From the NCBI GenBank assembly GCA_019454045.1, contig SKCR01049631.1, positions 405,175-469,174 on the forward strand: a stretch of DNA of 64,000 nucleotides, written 5' to 3'. The notes under the pieces are model-generated. The model was not told the origin of the DNA, did no database searches, and was given only the letters and a program-made list of their open reading frames with translations. The DNA is from Zanthoxylum bungeanum (taxonomy: Eukaryota > Streptophyta > Magnoliopsida > Sapindales > Rutaceae). A program made the position numbers and the translations under genes. Shown here one piece after another: positions 44,811 to 56,760 of the stretch. Numbering within the stretch: position 1 is the first letter of the stretch; the number at the start of each line of letters is the position of its first letter.

Positions 44811-47800
44811 TTGAAAAGTTGGATATTTAAAATATAATCTGGAATTAAAAATTTTTAATGATTAATTTTCAAATTGGGAATAAATAATAGGTTACTTTAT
44901 TTGATAAAATAACTCATTATACCTTAAGCCCAAAATAAGCAAGATAAATAGAGCATAAATCTTTGGAAGATTTTTGTGATGATGACTTTAATGCTTAATT
45001 TAATATACTTGTCATAAATCTAATTTTGGATTTAAGAAGTATTAAAATTGCAATTTATAATTCTTGGAGAATTAATTGACTATTCATGTAAAGTCAAAGT
45101 TTGCAATTGGGCATGTAGCACTAGGTGCACATTCCTTTCAATATTCTAAAAAACCAAGGCTTGGCCTAAGGTTCCTAAAATATTGAAAAGGATAATTGAC
45201 ATATCCCAAAGTGACTACCATTTGGATATGGAAGACACGAAGGAATTAAAGAAAGGGCGATGCTCTAACTTTAAAAATGTTTGTCTTAGTTATGTTCACA
45301 GCTAGTATTGAAATTAGATTTTAAATACTTAGTGTGGTACATAAAATATATATATTGATGTTCAGAATCCGCTATGAGCTGGATACTGACTTCAAGCCGA
45401 GATTTCTCTGCAAATCGGAAACGGGACGAAAGTCGCTGTTTCGACCGTAGATACCTAAGTTTATGAACTACCCTTTGGGTATGTACTTAAATTAGGAACT
45501 GTTATAATGTAACTAGTTGACTAGAGACATTATCTCTATATCAGTGTTTAATCCGTTGCGGATAAACCTTTATATTCTAGAACACTAAAGTGTTTTATTA
45601 TATAAAGATGATACTGAGATAAACACATTAGATGTGAATAACAGAATTTATATTTTGAATATAATAAAATCTCAAACATATAAAATGACAAATAAATAGC
45701 TCAAATTGATTTGATCAATAGAGATATTTGTGGCATTTTTGTCTGGGACACAATTAAACGAGACTCGTATATCCACACTTTTGAAGAGTGGGTACTAGGA
45801 CTGATTTGACTATTCAAATAAAGTCTGCAAATCTAGTTTATTAGGTAAAGTACCTAAAATACTATTTACTTAGTAATAGTAAAAGTGCCACCGATCTATT
45901 AGCCCTATTCATAGTAGAGTAAGTGGGCTCATATCTAGCTAGACTAGATGTGAACATGAATATTTCGTGACTTTGACGGATGTAGCATCACGTTATGGTT
46001 ATGTGTTTCTTTTGAAGAACACAGATCAGAAACTTTTGAAGTTTCGACACGAAATAGAAAAACAGATCGGCTATAGTATTATTCCGCAATGGTAAGACCA
46101 TAATGGATAATACTTAAGCAGTAAGTTTCATACATACATGAAAGAGTATGGTATTCTTTCATATGAGGACTCCTCCCGAGACACGTCAGTTAGACGGTGT
46201 GTCCGAACTAAAACCGAATTTTGTTGGACATGATAAGGTTTATCACGAGTCGCTCTGAGCTACTATCTCCTTCAAACAGATATGTATTAACAGTGCAAAA
46301 CTTATTTAGAATAAGGTTCCATATAAATCTGTTTGACATATGTCATATAGGATATGAAACAGGAAAGAAACGGGGTTTCGCATTCCTGATAATTTGGGTA
46401 TGCCAGGCATAACGTTTGGATGATACCAAACTAAGAACCCAAATTGGATAAGTGCCAATATAGGTTATCCTAAGGGAAACCATAAGTATAGTACTTACAA
46501 ATCTCACATGGGAACATGTAATTGTTGCTCACCATGCGGTTTTCCTAAGAGGAATACCGATATGCAGTGGTCAGTGGGAGGATAGTGATACTCGATGAAA
46601 TTCGGAGTAATACTGTTCAAGGCACAAGGTCCGTAATGGAACACAAATAGTTCATCAATGATGAATCTATACCATTAATCTTCAAATACACAAGAAACGC
46701 GTAGATCAGAGAGAGTTAGAAAACAACCTGGGGTATGGGTTTCTGATCTCACCTCATAAAGATGTTAATCTTTTAAGGTACACCAACTGATTACGTATGA
46801 GGTAGTGATACAAGGTATCGACTCCCTATTATGGCAAAGTGCCATGAGTCTGGAATGGATTCCATGTTTAACAACTATTTCGGATACTAGTTGTTGTACC
46901 ACAAGGCATTGTGCCTATGGTACATTAAACGTCTTCAAGGAAGACATACATGGAAGGCAACATACCAACGTACAAAGCTGGGCTTTTTTGATTGAAAGGT
47001 ATCGTTATCAACATTGTGTTAATAACGGTTCAACCTTTTACCTGTGCCATGGTAAATCCATTTTGAAGATGCTTGTTGATAACTGCATATTTCATTTATG
47101 AAATGTGTCAGTTGCAGATCAAAATCGCTTTCCTGAAAAGGAAACCTTTTGGAGGATGCTTTCAACATCCTGACGATTTTGTATAACCGACAAACAAGGT
47201 TTGCGGGTTATTCGATCCATGTTTGGATTGAAGCAAGCATAAGGTTCTTGGAACTGTCGTTTTTATAATCATTATGATTTATGATTTGAATCAAAACGAA
47301 ATAATTGTTGTGTATATAAGGAGGTTAGTGGGAGAGGGCACTGACAATGAAATTCCCATATAACAATTGGTGCAAGCTTGGCTTTCATAGATATTCTTTC
47401 AATAGAAATTCTCCATAGAATTATGGGGAGTAACAACCTTTATTCAAGGAATAAAGATCTACTGGGATAGATTGGAGTTTGTTAACACTCTCTGGAAATT
47501 GTACATTTAAAATGTACTTGATAGGGTGTCTCATACGCTTCGAGCATATGGAGTCACGATCAGGTCAATCCAAGTGATAGTCAATGGATTGAAATTAAGA
47601 ACATCTGTTAGTATCTTAGAGAACTAAAGATGCTATCTTAATCTATGGAAAAGGAGAACTTGAAGTGACTGGGATCACTGCTATAAGTTTCCAAACAGTT
47701 AAATACTACGGTACTATAAAGTTTGAATAACGGGACAGTGAGCTGGAAATCTTCCGAGCAAGATAACTGTTGCCGAATAAACAAACAACAAATGCGGATT

Positions 47801-48104
47801 ATTGCTGCAGCTGAGGCAGCAATAGAAGCCATTTGGATCGAAAATAAATCTAATTAGATTAGATATAGTTCTTTTAAGCAGCTGAGCTAGGCGTCAGCAC
47901 AGGCTAAAGAATTAAAGGTCTCATCGACGATCCAGATATATACTTCTATATCATCTGATTCGTTCGGATCATACATCGTGGTGATGTGATGATCGTGTAA
48001 ATCGCGTCAGATGATAATTAAGCAAATTCGCTGACGAAAACCTTTCCTCAGCAATTTGAGCGAATTATACATAGTTCGGGTGTTAGACACTCGAGTGACT
48101 GGCT
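44811..48104 (+). pseudogene. pol: element D: decayed gag-pol
   Basis: DNA-level similarity to A in the order gag end (about 44820-45300), protease/pre-integrase (45300-45760), integrase (45760-46400), linker, RT (46790-47470) and RNase H (47600-48060). The zinc-knuckle segment is missing at 45210/45211, exactly as in C. Short recognisable phrases remain, such as the C-terminal RT-like run at 46221-46412, but every domain has stops and frame changes. The end of pol still abuts a good polypurine tract. No product possible. Confidence 0.88.
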
Positions 48105-48108
48105 ATGT

Positions 48109-48122
48109 GCCAAGTGGGAGAT
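48109..48122 (+). other. polypurine tract of D
   Basis: GCCAAGTGGGAGAT directly before the 3' LTR, identical to that of A. A required cis site is thus kept while the coding region is ruined. Confidence 0.8.
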
Positions 48123-50185
48123 TGTTGGATAATATGACCCATAGCGTCACTATTTGTACAGATCACGGTGTTGTTGTACAAATTAACTATGTGACAAGGA
48201 AATTGCACTCTCATCATTTGTGATTAAATCACTATAAATATATATATAAATGAAGAGAGGTCCATATGATTAGTTCCTGGATTGAGATGATATGAGACAG
48301 TATTAGTCCACGAAGGATTAATCATTAAATATCCCTAGCCGGAGTATTATCGAGACTGGACATCGATAATGCGGAATAGGCTAGTATTGCACTTGTGTGC
48401 GTTGTGAGGGCACAACGGCATAGTTCTCATATATATAAGTGTTGGATACTTATGCAAGTGCGATAGGAGGTCATGTTTCACCGATGGCACGGGAAACAGC
48501 TTCGCTCTGGATAGACCCCTCGGAATCCCATTGGTATTGTGACTATGTGTCTATGGGAGGCCGAAATCAAGGTAGGTGTGTATAGTCTTAACCTGAGACT
48601 TACATCGCTAATACTTACGATAATCGATAAACTTTGGTCTTGGTGGTACAGACTTTAACCGGTTCTGCGTACACCACTTCTGGGTTTATCAGAGAGTCGT
48701 AGTGTATTGGGTGTGATGTCAAGACGGAAGTATCACTCCAGTGATAGTGGAGATGATGTCACGCAGGATACGGTATTAATGCTCTTAAGTGATGCGCATC
48801 CAATCGTGATATTATGACTAGGTCATGAATATCCGATTATAGAGACTAGTTACCAGATATCCGACATGTACTTCGGACGGGGCAGACACTTATCCAGCCC
48901 CAGCCCTAGCACGTGACTATCCGATACTGGGCCGATATGCACAATACATTAGTATACTACGCTTGATACAGATCTTTGATATTCTTAAATGGATATGTCC
49001 GGAGAATTGGGAAGACTTGGTGCTTTGCTAGGAGTCGACCTTGTCTCGTAAATCGGTAGAACGTAGTACTTGGTACGTACGTGATTCGGATACTCCGACG
49101 ACCGTATTTACTGCCAACGTATCCGGAGATCTCATGGGTCGCTTCCCGATAATCCACCGATGACGCACAACTTGCACTCTTGAATAATCTGGGATTATAT
49201 AGAAGAGAGAGAAAATTAATCTGGGATTAATTACGGAGATATTTTATCTAGGATAAAATATCGTCTAAAGAGAGATAACGATTAATTTGGAATTAATCGG
49301 TAAATTAATATATTCGATATATTAAACGAAATTAGATTTCGACGCGGAATTAAAATTAGATTTTAATTCGGGCGAACGAATTAATTTAGAATTAATTCGT
49401 TAGCGACGTGAATAATGAATTCGCTAGGCGTAATCATTTAATTCTCGTCGCGACGGAAATGCGTTAATTCGGAATTAGCGAAACCGAGCCCGAAAGTGTT
49501 TGCGGACACATTCGTATTTTGAAACGAATGGTATCCGCAAATCACATCGCGATATCTCATCACTTGACACGAATAGATGATGGATGTATCTAGTCACCTT
49601 TATGGGATGATACATTGTCTCTATTCTCAATGTGTGATGATGATGAATTTTTGGAGGGAAATGCTTTTCACGGATTTTGAAGAGCTTTTATCTAAAAATT
49701 CATTTTTGGTTAACAAAACACATCATTGCTTCTCTCTTTCTTCTCACGTTTTTGAAACAAGGAAATTAAGGGAAAGTTAACACATTTTTCTCTCTAACTC
49801 TCTCATCTCTCACATGCCAAAACAGTGGCTGTTCTTCACTGGTTTTGAACCAGTTTGGGCGTGAACAAAGGGAAGCCAAGAGTGGTTTTTCATTGTGAGA
49901 AATCAAGTGCTAGCACACTTACAAGTCTTGCGAAGGTGGTAGGGAGGTTCGACCATGAGCCGAGATCCGTCCGACGATGAAAGGAGCTCCATTTCGCAGC
50001 TAAAAAACAGAAGGCAGTGGGGAGTGGACTGCTGCAGTTCATGAGCCAAAACAGTGAGCATTTTGGCTTCAATGGTCTTCAAATCGACTCAACCAACCAA
50101 TGTAAGTATTCCGCTATCTTCTTTGGTGTATTCATGCACGATTTTCATGTCTTGTTTGATCTTGGGACCTAGATTTTTACCAACA
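48123..50185 (+). mobile_element. 3' LTR of element D
   Basis: Pairs with 39851-41915 and ends ...TTTTTACCAACA. The differences are mainly single-base changes plus a few 1-3 nt indels. Confidence 0.92.
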
Positions 50186-50190
50186 ACAGG

Positions 50191-51046
50191 AATATATAGA
50201 TCTGTATCAAGCGTAGTATACCGTAGTATTGTGTATATCGGCCCAGTATCGGATAGTCACGTGCTAGGGCTGGGGCTGGATAAGTGTCTGCCCTGTCCGA
50301 AGCCCATGTCGGATGTCTGGTAACTAGTCTCTAAAATCGGATATACATGACCTTGTCATAATATCCCGATGGCCGGCCAGCACTTAAGAGACTAATACCG
50401 TATCCTGCGTGACATCATCTCCACTATGACTGAAGTGATACTTCCGTCTCGACATCACACCCAATACACTACGACTCTCTGATAAACCCAGAAGTGGTGT
50501 ACGCAGAACCGGTTAAAGCCCTGTACCACCAAGACCAAAGTCTACCGATTATCGCAAGTATTAGCGATGCAAGTCTCAGGTTTAGACTATACACACCTAC
50601 CTTGATTTCGGCCTCCCATAGACACAAAGGCATAATACCAATGGGATTCCGAGGGGTCTATCCAGAGCGAAGCTGTTTCCCGTACCATCGGTGGAAACAC
50701 AACCTCCTATCGCACTTGCATAAGTATCCAATACTTAAATATATGAGAACTATGCCGTTGTGCCCTCACAACGCGCACAAGTGCAATACTAGCCTATTCC
50801 GCATTATCGATGTCCTGTCTCGATAATACTCCGGCTAGGGATATTTAATAATTAATCCTTCGTGGACTGATACTGTCTCATATCATCTCAATCCAGGAAC
50901 TAATCATATGGACCTCTCTTCATTTATATATTTATGGTGATTTAATCACAAATGATGAGAGTGCAATTTCCTTGTCACATAGTTAATTTGTACAACAACA
51001 CCGTGATCTGCACAAATAGTGACGCTATGGGTCATATTATCCAACA
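50191..51046 (-). mobile_element. 5' LTR of element C, right part
   Basis: Continues 38626-39850 after the D insertion and matches 31723-32578. The sense LTR start is at 51046, where the flanking ACAGT begins. Confidence 0.9.
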
Positions 51047-51051
51047 ACAGT

Positions 51052-52731
51052 ATCGTGCTAGGAAGATTTCCAGCTCACTGTACCGTTATTCAAACTGTAT
51101 AGTACCGTTTGCGACTTAAAGTCGTTTTATCGGTTTAGGAAACTTGCTACAGTGAACCCAGTCACTTCAAGTTCTCATTCTCCATAGATTAAGACAGCAT
51201 CCTTAGATCTCTCAGATACTAACGGATGTTCTTAACTTCAATCCAGTGACTATCACTCGGATTGGCCTGTTTGTGAATCCATATGCTCAAAGCGTATGAG
51301 ACACCAGGTCGCGTACATTTTTCAATGTACGATTCCACAGAGAGTTTTTCGAAAGCCAAGCTTTCACCGATTAATATTATGGGAATATCATTTCCAAGAA
51401 CTGACGTATTATCATTATTTTATAGGACATCATCTGTCTGTGCGCTCCCATTAACCCTTTTATATACACAAGAATCATTTCATTTTGAATTAAATCATAC
51501 ACCATTATGATTACATCAAAATGATAATTCCAAGAACCTATGATTGCTTCAATCCAAACATGGATCGAATAACCTACAAACCTTGTTTGCTTGTTATGGT
51601 ACGACAAAACTGACAGGGTGTTGTAAACATCCTCCAAAAGGTTTCCTTTTCAGGAAAGCGATTTTCCCGTAAAGCTGTCATATTTCATAAAAGAAACACG
51701 CAGCTTTAGCAAGCATTATCCAAATGGATTTCGTGGCAACAAGTAAAAGGTTGATTCGTAATCAACACAATGTTGATAACGATACCTTTCCGCTACAAGC
51801 CTAGCTTAGTACGTTGGTATGTTGCCATCCATGTATGTCTTCCTTGAAGACTTATAGTAACAATAGGCACAATGCCTTGCGGTACATCAACTAGTGTCCA
51901 AACTTGTTGATATACATGGAATCCATTTCGGATCATATGGCACTTTACCATAATAGGGAGTCGATACCTTGTATCACTTCCTCATACGTAGTCAGTTGGT
52001 ATACCTTAATAAGATAGACATCTTTATGAGGTGAGATCAGAAACCCATACCCTAGGTTGTTTTCTGACTCTCTCCGACATACGCGGTTCTTGTGTATACG
52101 AAGATTAATGGTATAGTTTCATCCTTGATGAACTATTTGTGTTCCATTAGGATTCGGTGCCTGGAATAGTATTACTCCGATTTTCATTGAGTTTTACTAT
52201 CCTCCCACTTACCACTGCATATCGATATTCCTCTTAGGAAAATCGCATGGTGAGCAACAATCTAATTATTCTCAAGTGAGTTGTATAAGTACAATACTTT
52301 GGTATCCCTAGGATAACCTACAATTGGCAGTTATCCAATTTGGGTTTTAGTTTGGTATCATCCAAACATGTGCCTAGCATTCCCAAATTATCAGGAATGT
52401 GAAACCCAGTTTCTTTCCCGTTCATATCTAATATGAAATCTGTCAAACAGATTTTATGGAACCTTATTCTAAATAAGTTCTTGCACTGTTTATGCTTATC
52501 CTTTCAAGGAAGTGGTAGCTCAAAGCGACTCATGATTAACCTTATCATGTCCAACAAAATTCGGTTACTCATTTCGGACACACCGTCAAACTGACGTGTT
52601 CCGTAAGGAGTCCTCATTGAAAGAATACTATACTCTTTCAAGTATATAAGAAACTTATTGCTTAAGTATTTTCCAATACGGTCTTACCGTGACGGTATAA
52701 AATTTTCATGTTCCGGAAGGAGTCCTCATCT
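51052..52731 (-). pseudogene. pol: element F: RNase H, RT and integrase remnant
   Basis: Minus strand. RNase H at 51052-51310, RT at about 51340-52070 and integrase C-terminal part at about 52150-52700, all with stops. It carries the same scars as C, D and E (GGATGATACC in place of GGAAGGTACC, and CACCATGCG/GCATGGTGAG near 52250), so it belongs to the same defective lineage. At about 52700-52732 the sequence ends in a short copy of its own 52597-52620 region and then enters the LTR. Confidence 0.82.
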
Positions 52732-54588
52732 GGTTTGGCCTCCATTTTGGTCCTTTGTCAAGCTCCAAGCTTCGTCGAACGATTCCCGGCTCATGGGTGG
52801 ACTTCCCTATCACCTTCGCATGTCTCGTAAGTGTACTAGCACTTGTGATTTTGCCAAAAAATCCCACTCTAAGCTTCCCATTTTCCTCCATTTCCACGGT
52901 AGTTCACTGCCAAGAACAGAAGCAAAACAGCCCTCAAATGGGCGAGAGAGAGAGAGAAGAAATCAAAGAGAGAGAGGTAATTGTTGCCCAAAAAAAAGGT
53001 AAATGATTTTCCATAAATCATATACACAATTTTTCCCTCCAAAAGTCAAAGCCAATAAAGGTTCCAACCACTCCCATCACTCAAACACATCAATCACAAG
53101 TTGTCAAGTCACATCACTCAAAGTGACATGTGATTTGACGCTTGATGTGACTAGTGATTTGACGCTTGATTTGACTTACGTGCCGCACTCGAATTCGAAA
53201 TGCGAATGCGCTCGCAAATAATCCTGGGCTCGGGTTCGCTAATTCCAAATTAACGAATTTTTTTTTGCGTCGTAATTAAATGATTACGCCTAGCAAAATC
53301 ACTATTCACGTCGCTAACGAATTAATTCTAAATTAATTCGTTCGCCCGAATTAAAATCTAATTTTAATTCCACGTCGAAATCCAATTTCGTTTAATATAT
53401 CGAATATATTAATTTATCGATTAATTCCAAATTAATCGTTATCTCTCTTTTAATGATATTTTATCCCAGATAAAATATCTCCGCAATTAATCCCAGATTA
53501 ATTTTCTCTCTCTTCGAATTAATCCCAGATTAATTTAGTGTACGAGTTATACGACATCAGTGAATCTTTGGGGAACGACCCATGAGATCCCCGAATATGT
53601 TGGCAGTAAATTCGGTCATCGGACTATCCGAACACGTAAGTACCTCGTACTACGTTTATACCGATTTACAAGACAAGGTTGGCCTCTAGCAAAGAGCCAT
53701 GCCTACCCAATTCTCTGGAAATATCCTTACAGGAATAAAAGATCTATATCAGGCGTAGTATACGTAGTATTGCGTATTTTTGTCCAGTATCGGATGATCA
53801 CGTGCTAGGCATGGGGCTGGAATTGTGTCTGCCTCGTACGAAGCACATGTCGGATGTCTGGTAACTAGTCTCTATAATCGGATATACATGACCCAATCAT
53901 AATATCCCGATAGCTGCAGCATTTAAGAGAACCAGTCCCGTATCCTACGTGACCATCATCTCCATATGACTAGAGTGACACTTCCGTCTTGACATCACAC
54001 CCAACACACTACGATTCTCAATATACCCAGCATTGGCGTACACAGAACCTGTTAAAGCCTTGGACGACCAAAACCAAAGTATATTGGTTGTCGCAAGTAT
54101 TAGCGGTGCAAGTCTCAGGTTAAGACCAAATACACCTACCCTGATTTCGGACTTCCATAGACATATAGTCATACTACCAATGGAATTCCGAGGGGGTCTA
54201 TCCAGAGCGAAGCTGTTTCCCGTACCATCGTTAAAACACAACCTCCTATTACACTTGCATGAGTATCATATACCAAAATATATGAGAACTAAGCCGTTGT
54301 GCCCTCACAACGCGCACAAGTGTAATACTAGTCTTTTACGTATTTGTCGATGTCCAATCTCGATAATACTCTGACAAGGGATATTTAATGATTTATCCTT
54401 CGTGGACTGATACTGTCTCATATCATTATCCGTCCAGGAAAAAATCATAGGGACCTTCTATCATTTATATTTCTAGGTGATCTAATCACAAATGATAAGA
54501 GAGCAATCTCTTTTGTCACATAGTTAATTTGTACAACAACACCGTGATCTGTACAAATAGTGACGATATGGGTCATAATTATCCAACA
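52732..54588 (-). mobile_element. 5' LTR of element F, truncated
   Basis: Matches 28287-30147; the 140 bp next to the primer site are deleted. On the plus strand it ends GGGTCATAATTATCCAACA, followed by CTACT. The donor-like region and primer site of F are therefore lost. Confidence 0.85.
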
Positions 54589-54593
54589 CTACT

Positions 54594-56568
54594 ACCCTAA
54601 ATGTCTTGGTATTTTTGATTTGTGATTCATTGGATGACTTGAAATCAATTGGGTAATGTTGAAGTGGATTTAATTTGATTGAAACCGAATTGGATATGTA
54701 AATCCCAAAATTGCCGAGACTAGTAAGCATGGGAAATGGGTTTGATTTTTGATTAAAATGTGTTGGATATGTTTTGATGTTGATAAGCATAATTAATTAG
54801 GGTAATTGATGTTTTGGAAATGTAAATTAAGTTGATTAATTATGGCATTACACTTTGAGTAATTAAATTGTGAAATTGGAATTTTGGAATTTAATTATGT
54901 TGGGCTTAAATTGGATTTGGGCTTGTAAAGTTGTAAATGGGCTAATTGGGCTTGGCTGTACCAAGATGGGTTTAGGAAAATTGGTTGGATCCAATTGGGC
55001 CCAAAACCATATCCATAAATTCCAATTATGACTAATGGACCTTTAATATTTAATTGGGCCTAATGGGCCTAAATTGATTTCTAGGCATATAAGGGTGATT
55101 CCTTTAAATGGGCTTTAGTCTTTGGGTTTGACCCAAGTTGACCAAAAGTCCATGCCTTAAGAAATTAATTGAAAGCGCATTGGACTTTAATTAAAATAAC
55201 ATTGGATATTAATCGGGATTTGAGACCCGTAACGATTAGATTTAGAATCTAAGTCGTAAAAGGTTCGTTAATAAAGTGTAATATTTAATTTGGAATTAAA
55301 TAGTGAATTAGTATTAAATGCATATTAAATTGGATTTAATGTTGTAGTTTAATTTAATTCAAGAATTCGTACTTTGAGTACTTATTCGCAAAACAAGTTG
55401 GACTCGCGCAAAATCAAATAGTTGTTTGAACATTGGATGGTCATTAATTATCAGATTAATTAATTGGATTAGATTGATTGATAACATACTTGTGTGAATA
55501 CATGGTTGCGATGCATGAATAATGCATATCGGATGGATATTAGATGGGTGGGGCAATTTTCGAAATTGTTGTAATAAATTTAGAATTTATTAATTGGACC
55601 TGCGTGTCCAGCCTATTACCTCTTTGACTCAATGTATTTCTCTGCTCACCTATTCCCCTCAATGTAAATGAGGTTTCTTTAGAAATGTTATGTAATGGGT
55701 AAAAGTAATACTTGTGCTAGCGGGAGAGAGGAAATGGAGAGATTTGTTCTAGGAACAATGTGTTAAGTATACATCCGTATATCATTATTATATTTATTTA
55801 CATATGCGCCTTATTATGTGTTTAGAATGCATGCTTAAGGGTGTATGATGATAAGACCTTAACAAAGATAATAAATTGGTTGCCAATTTGCACGCGAAAA
55901 ACCCTCACAAAATTTTTAGCATTTTTCCTTCCATTGAGTGATTCTTACTCAAGATCCAAGACTGGCATTGGTTTGTTGGCCAAAGTCAAGGCCTTTGTCC
56001 ATCGAGGATGTGTTTGAATCATGAAGGCTTTGTTCCATATTGGTGTCTTGTCCAAGTTATGATTTGTTGGCCAAAGTCAAGATCACTTCTTGTCCATCGA
56101 CATTGATTACGAAGCTTTCCAAGGTCAATGGGTTCCGCTTAACTGGGATCACTAAGTTTGTTGTGCCAAAGCCAAGGCTTAGTTGATTCAGAGGAAAAAG
56201 GTTAGGCAATATTTTGGATATATTGGCATATATAAGATATATGTTTTAGACTTGGACGTCCACCTACTGGATCTAGGAATTGGATGGGATCCAATTGATC
56301 TTAGAGATCTACCTAGTTAATTATCATACAATTTGTTGGCCAAAGTCAAGATTGTGTGTTATTTAACGGGATCCTAGCCCACTAGGAAATAATGTTTCCC
56401 GAGTACTCCACAGAGGGTTAGAGACTCGCCGAAAAATAGTGGGAGGCAAGTATTAAATTTGAAATGTTCGTTTAATAACTTGCCATACGCGCTCATATCA
56501 ATATCATTCGTCAAATTAATTAATTATTAGTTGGACTAATATTTAATAGTTTTTTTTAAATAAAACAG
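54594..56568 (+). other. leader of element E, right part
   Basis: Resumes the leader cut at 28146. It has a TGGGCY block at about 54900-55205, TTGGCCAAAGTCAAG at about 55976, 56067 and 56337 (variant near 56164), and ends in TAAAACAG at 56568, followed by TTGGACTGC, the acceptor-like site. Confidence 0.7.
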
Positions 56569-56760
56569 TTGGACTGCATTAAAACAATTTCATTTATAGT
56601 TGATTATATAATTGGATTACAGTAATCAATATATTTGAATTTAACCTATTAAATTATAGTTGATTATATAGTTGGACTATAGTAATCATTATAATAAATA
56701 GTACCTAAAATTGTTGATTAAATAGTTGGACTATTAGAATCAAGATAAAATTGAAAGATT
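56569..56760 (+). repeat. tandem dyad array before gag (element E)
   Basis: Three to four imperfect units of the GATTATATAGTTGGACTATAGTAATC type, the same array as in C and D but shorter. Confidence 0.7.

Larger units (their letters stand above)
39851..50185 (+). mobile_element. element D: youngest, non-autonomous copia element in the 5' LTR of C
   Basis: Complete from LTR to LTR: 39851-41915 (2065 bp), primer site, leader, tandem dyads, decayed gag-pol to 48104, polypurine tract, and 48123-50185 (2063 bp). A perfect ACAGG duplication flanks it and the empty site is present in the window. I count roughly 30 differences between the LTRs (about 98.5% identity by eye), so the insertion is recent. 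The coding region is no better than that of C, so D was already defective when it moved. Confidence 0.93.
30502..51046 (-). mobile_element. element C: non-autonomous copia element nested in F
   Basis: Minus strand. 3' LTR 30502-32578, polypurine tract, decayed pol and gag 32579-35940, tandem dyads and leader to 38610, primer site (sense TGGTATCTTGAGC, 38624-38612), and 5' LTR 38626-39850, interrupted by D and resumed at 50191-51046. Perfect 5-bp duplications flank it. The two LTRs look about 98% identical by eye, yet no coding frame is usable, so C probably moved recently with enzymes from elsewhere. Confidence 0.9.
28147..54588 (-). mobile_element. element F: copia element in the leader of E, with internal deletion
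   Basis: Minus strand. 3' LTR 28147-30147, RNase H end 30148-30501, then C (30502-51046), then RNase H/RT/integrase remnants 51052-52710, then directly the 5' LTR, which lacks its last 140 bp (about 52732-54588). Integrase N-terminus, gag, leader and primer site are deleted. Perfect CTACT duplications flank the whole. LTR similarity appears lower than for C and D, as expected for the older host. Confidence 0.88.

Noticed and set aside
39851..50185. D as a tandem duplication or assembly error of C
   Set aside because: D has the opposite orientation, its own LTR pair, primer site and polypurine tract, and a perfect target duplication with the empty site visible in the other LTR.
50494..50826. 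ORFs of 60-115 codons inside LTRs, for example here and at 54033-54374, 28184-28576 and 30501-30965
   Set aside because: They lie on either strand of non-coding LTR sequence. Related LTRs give similar ORFs by descent, with frameshifts between copies and no known domain.
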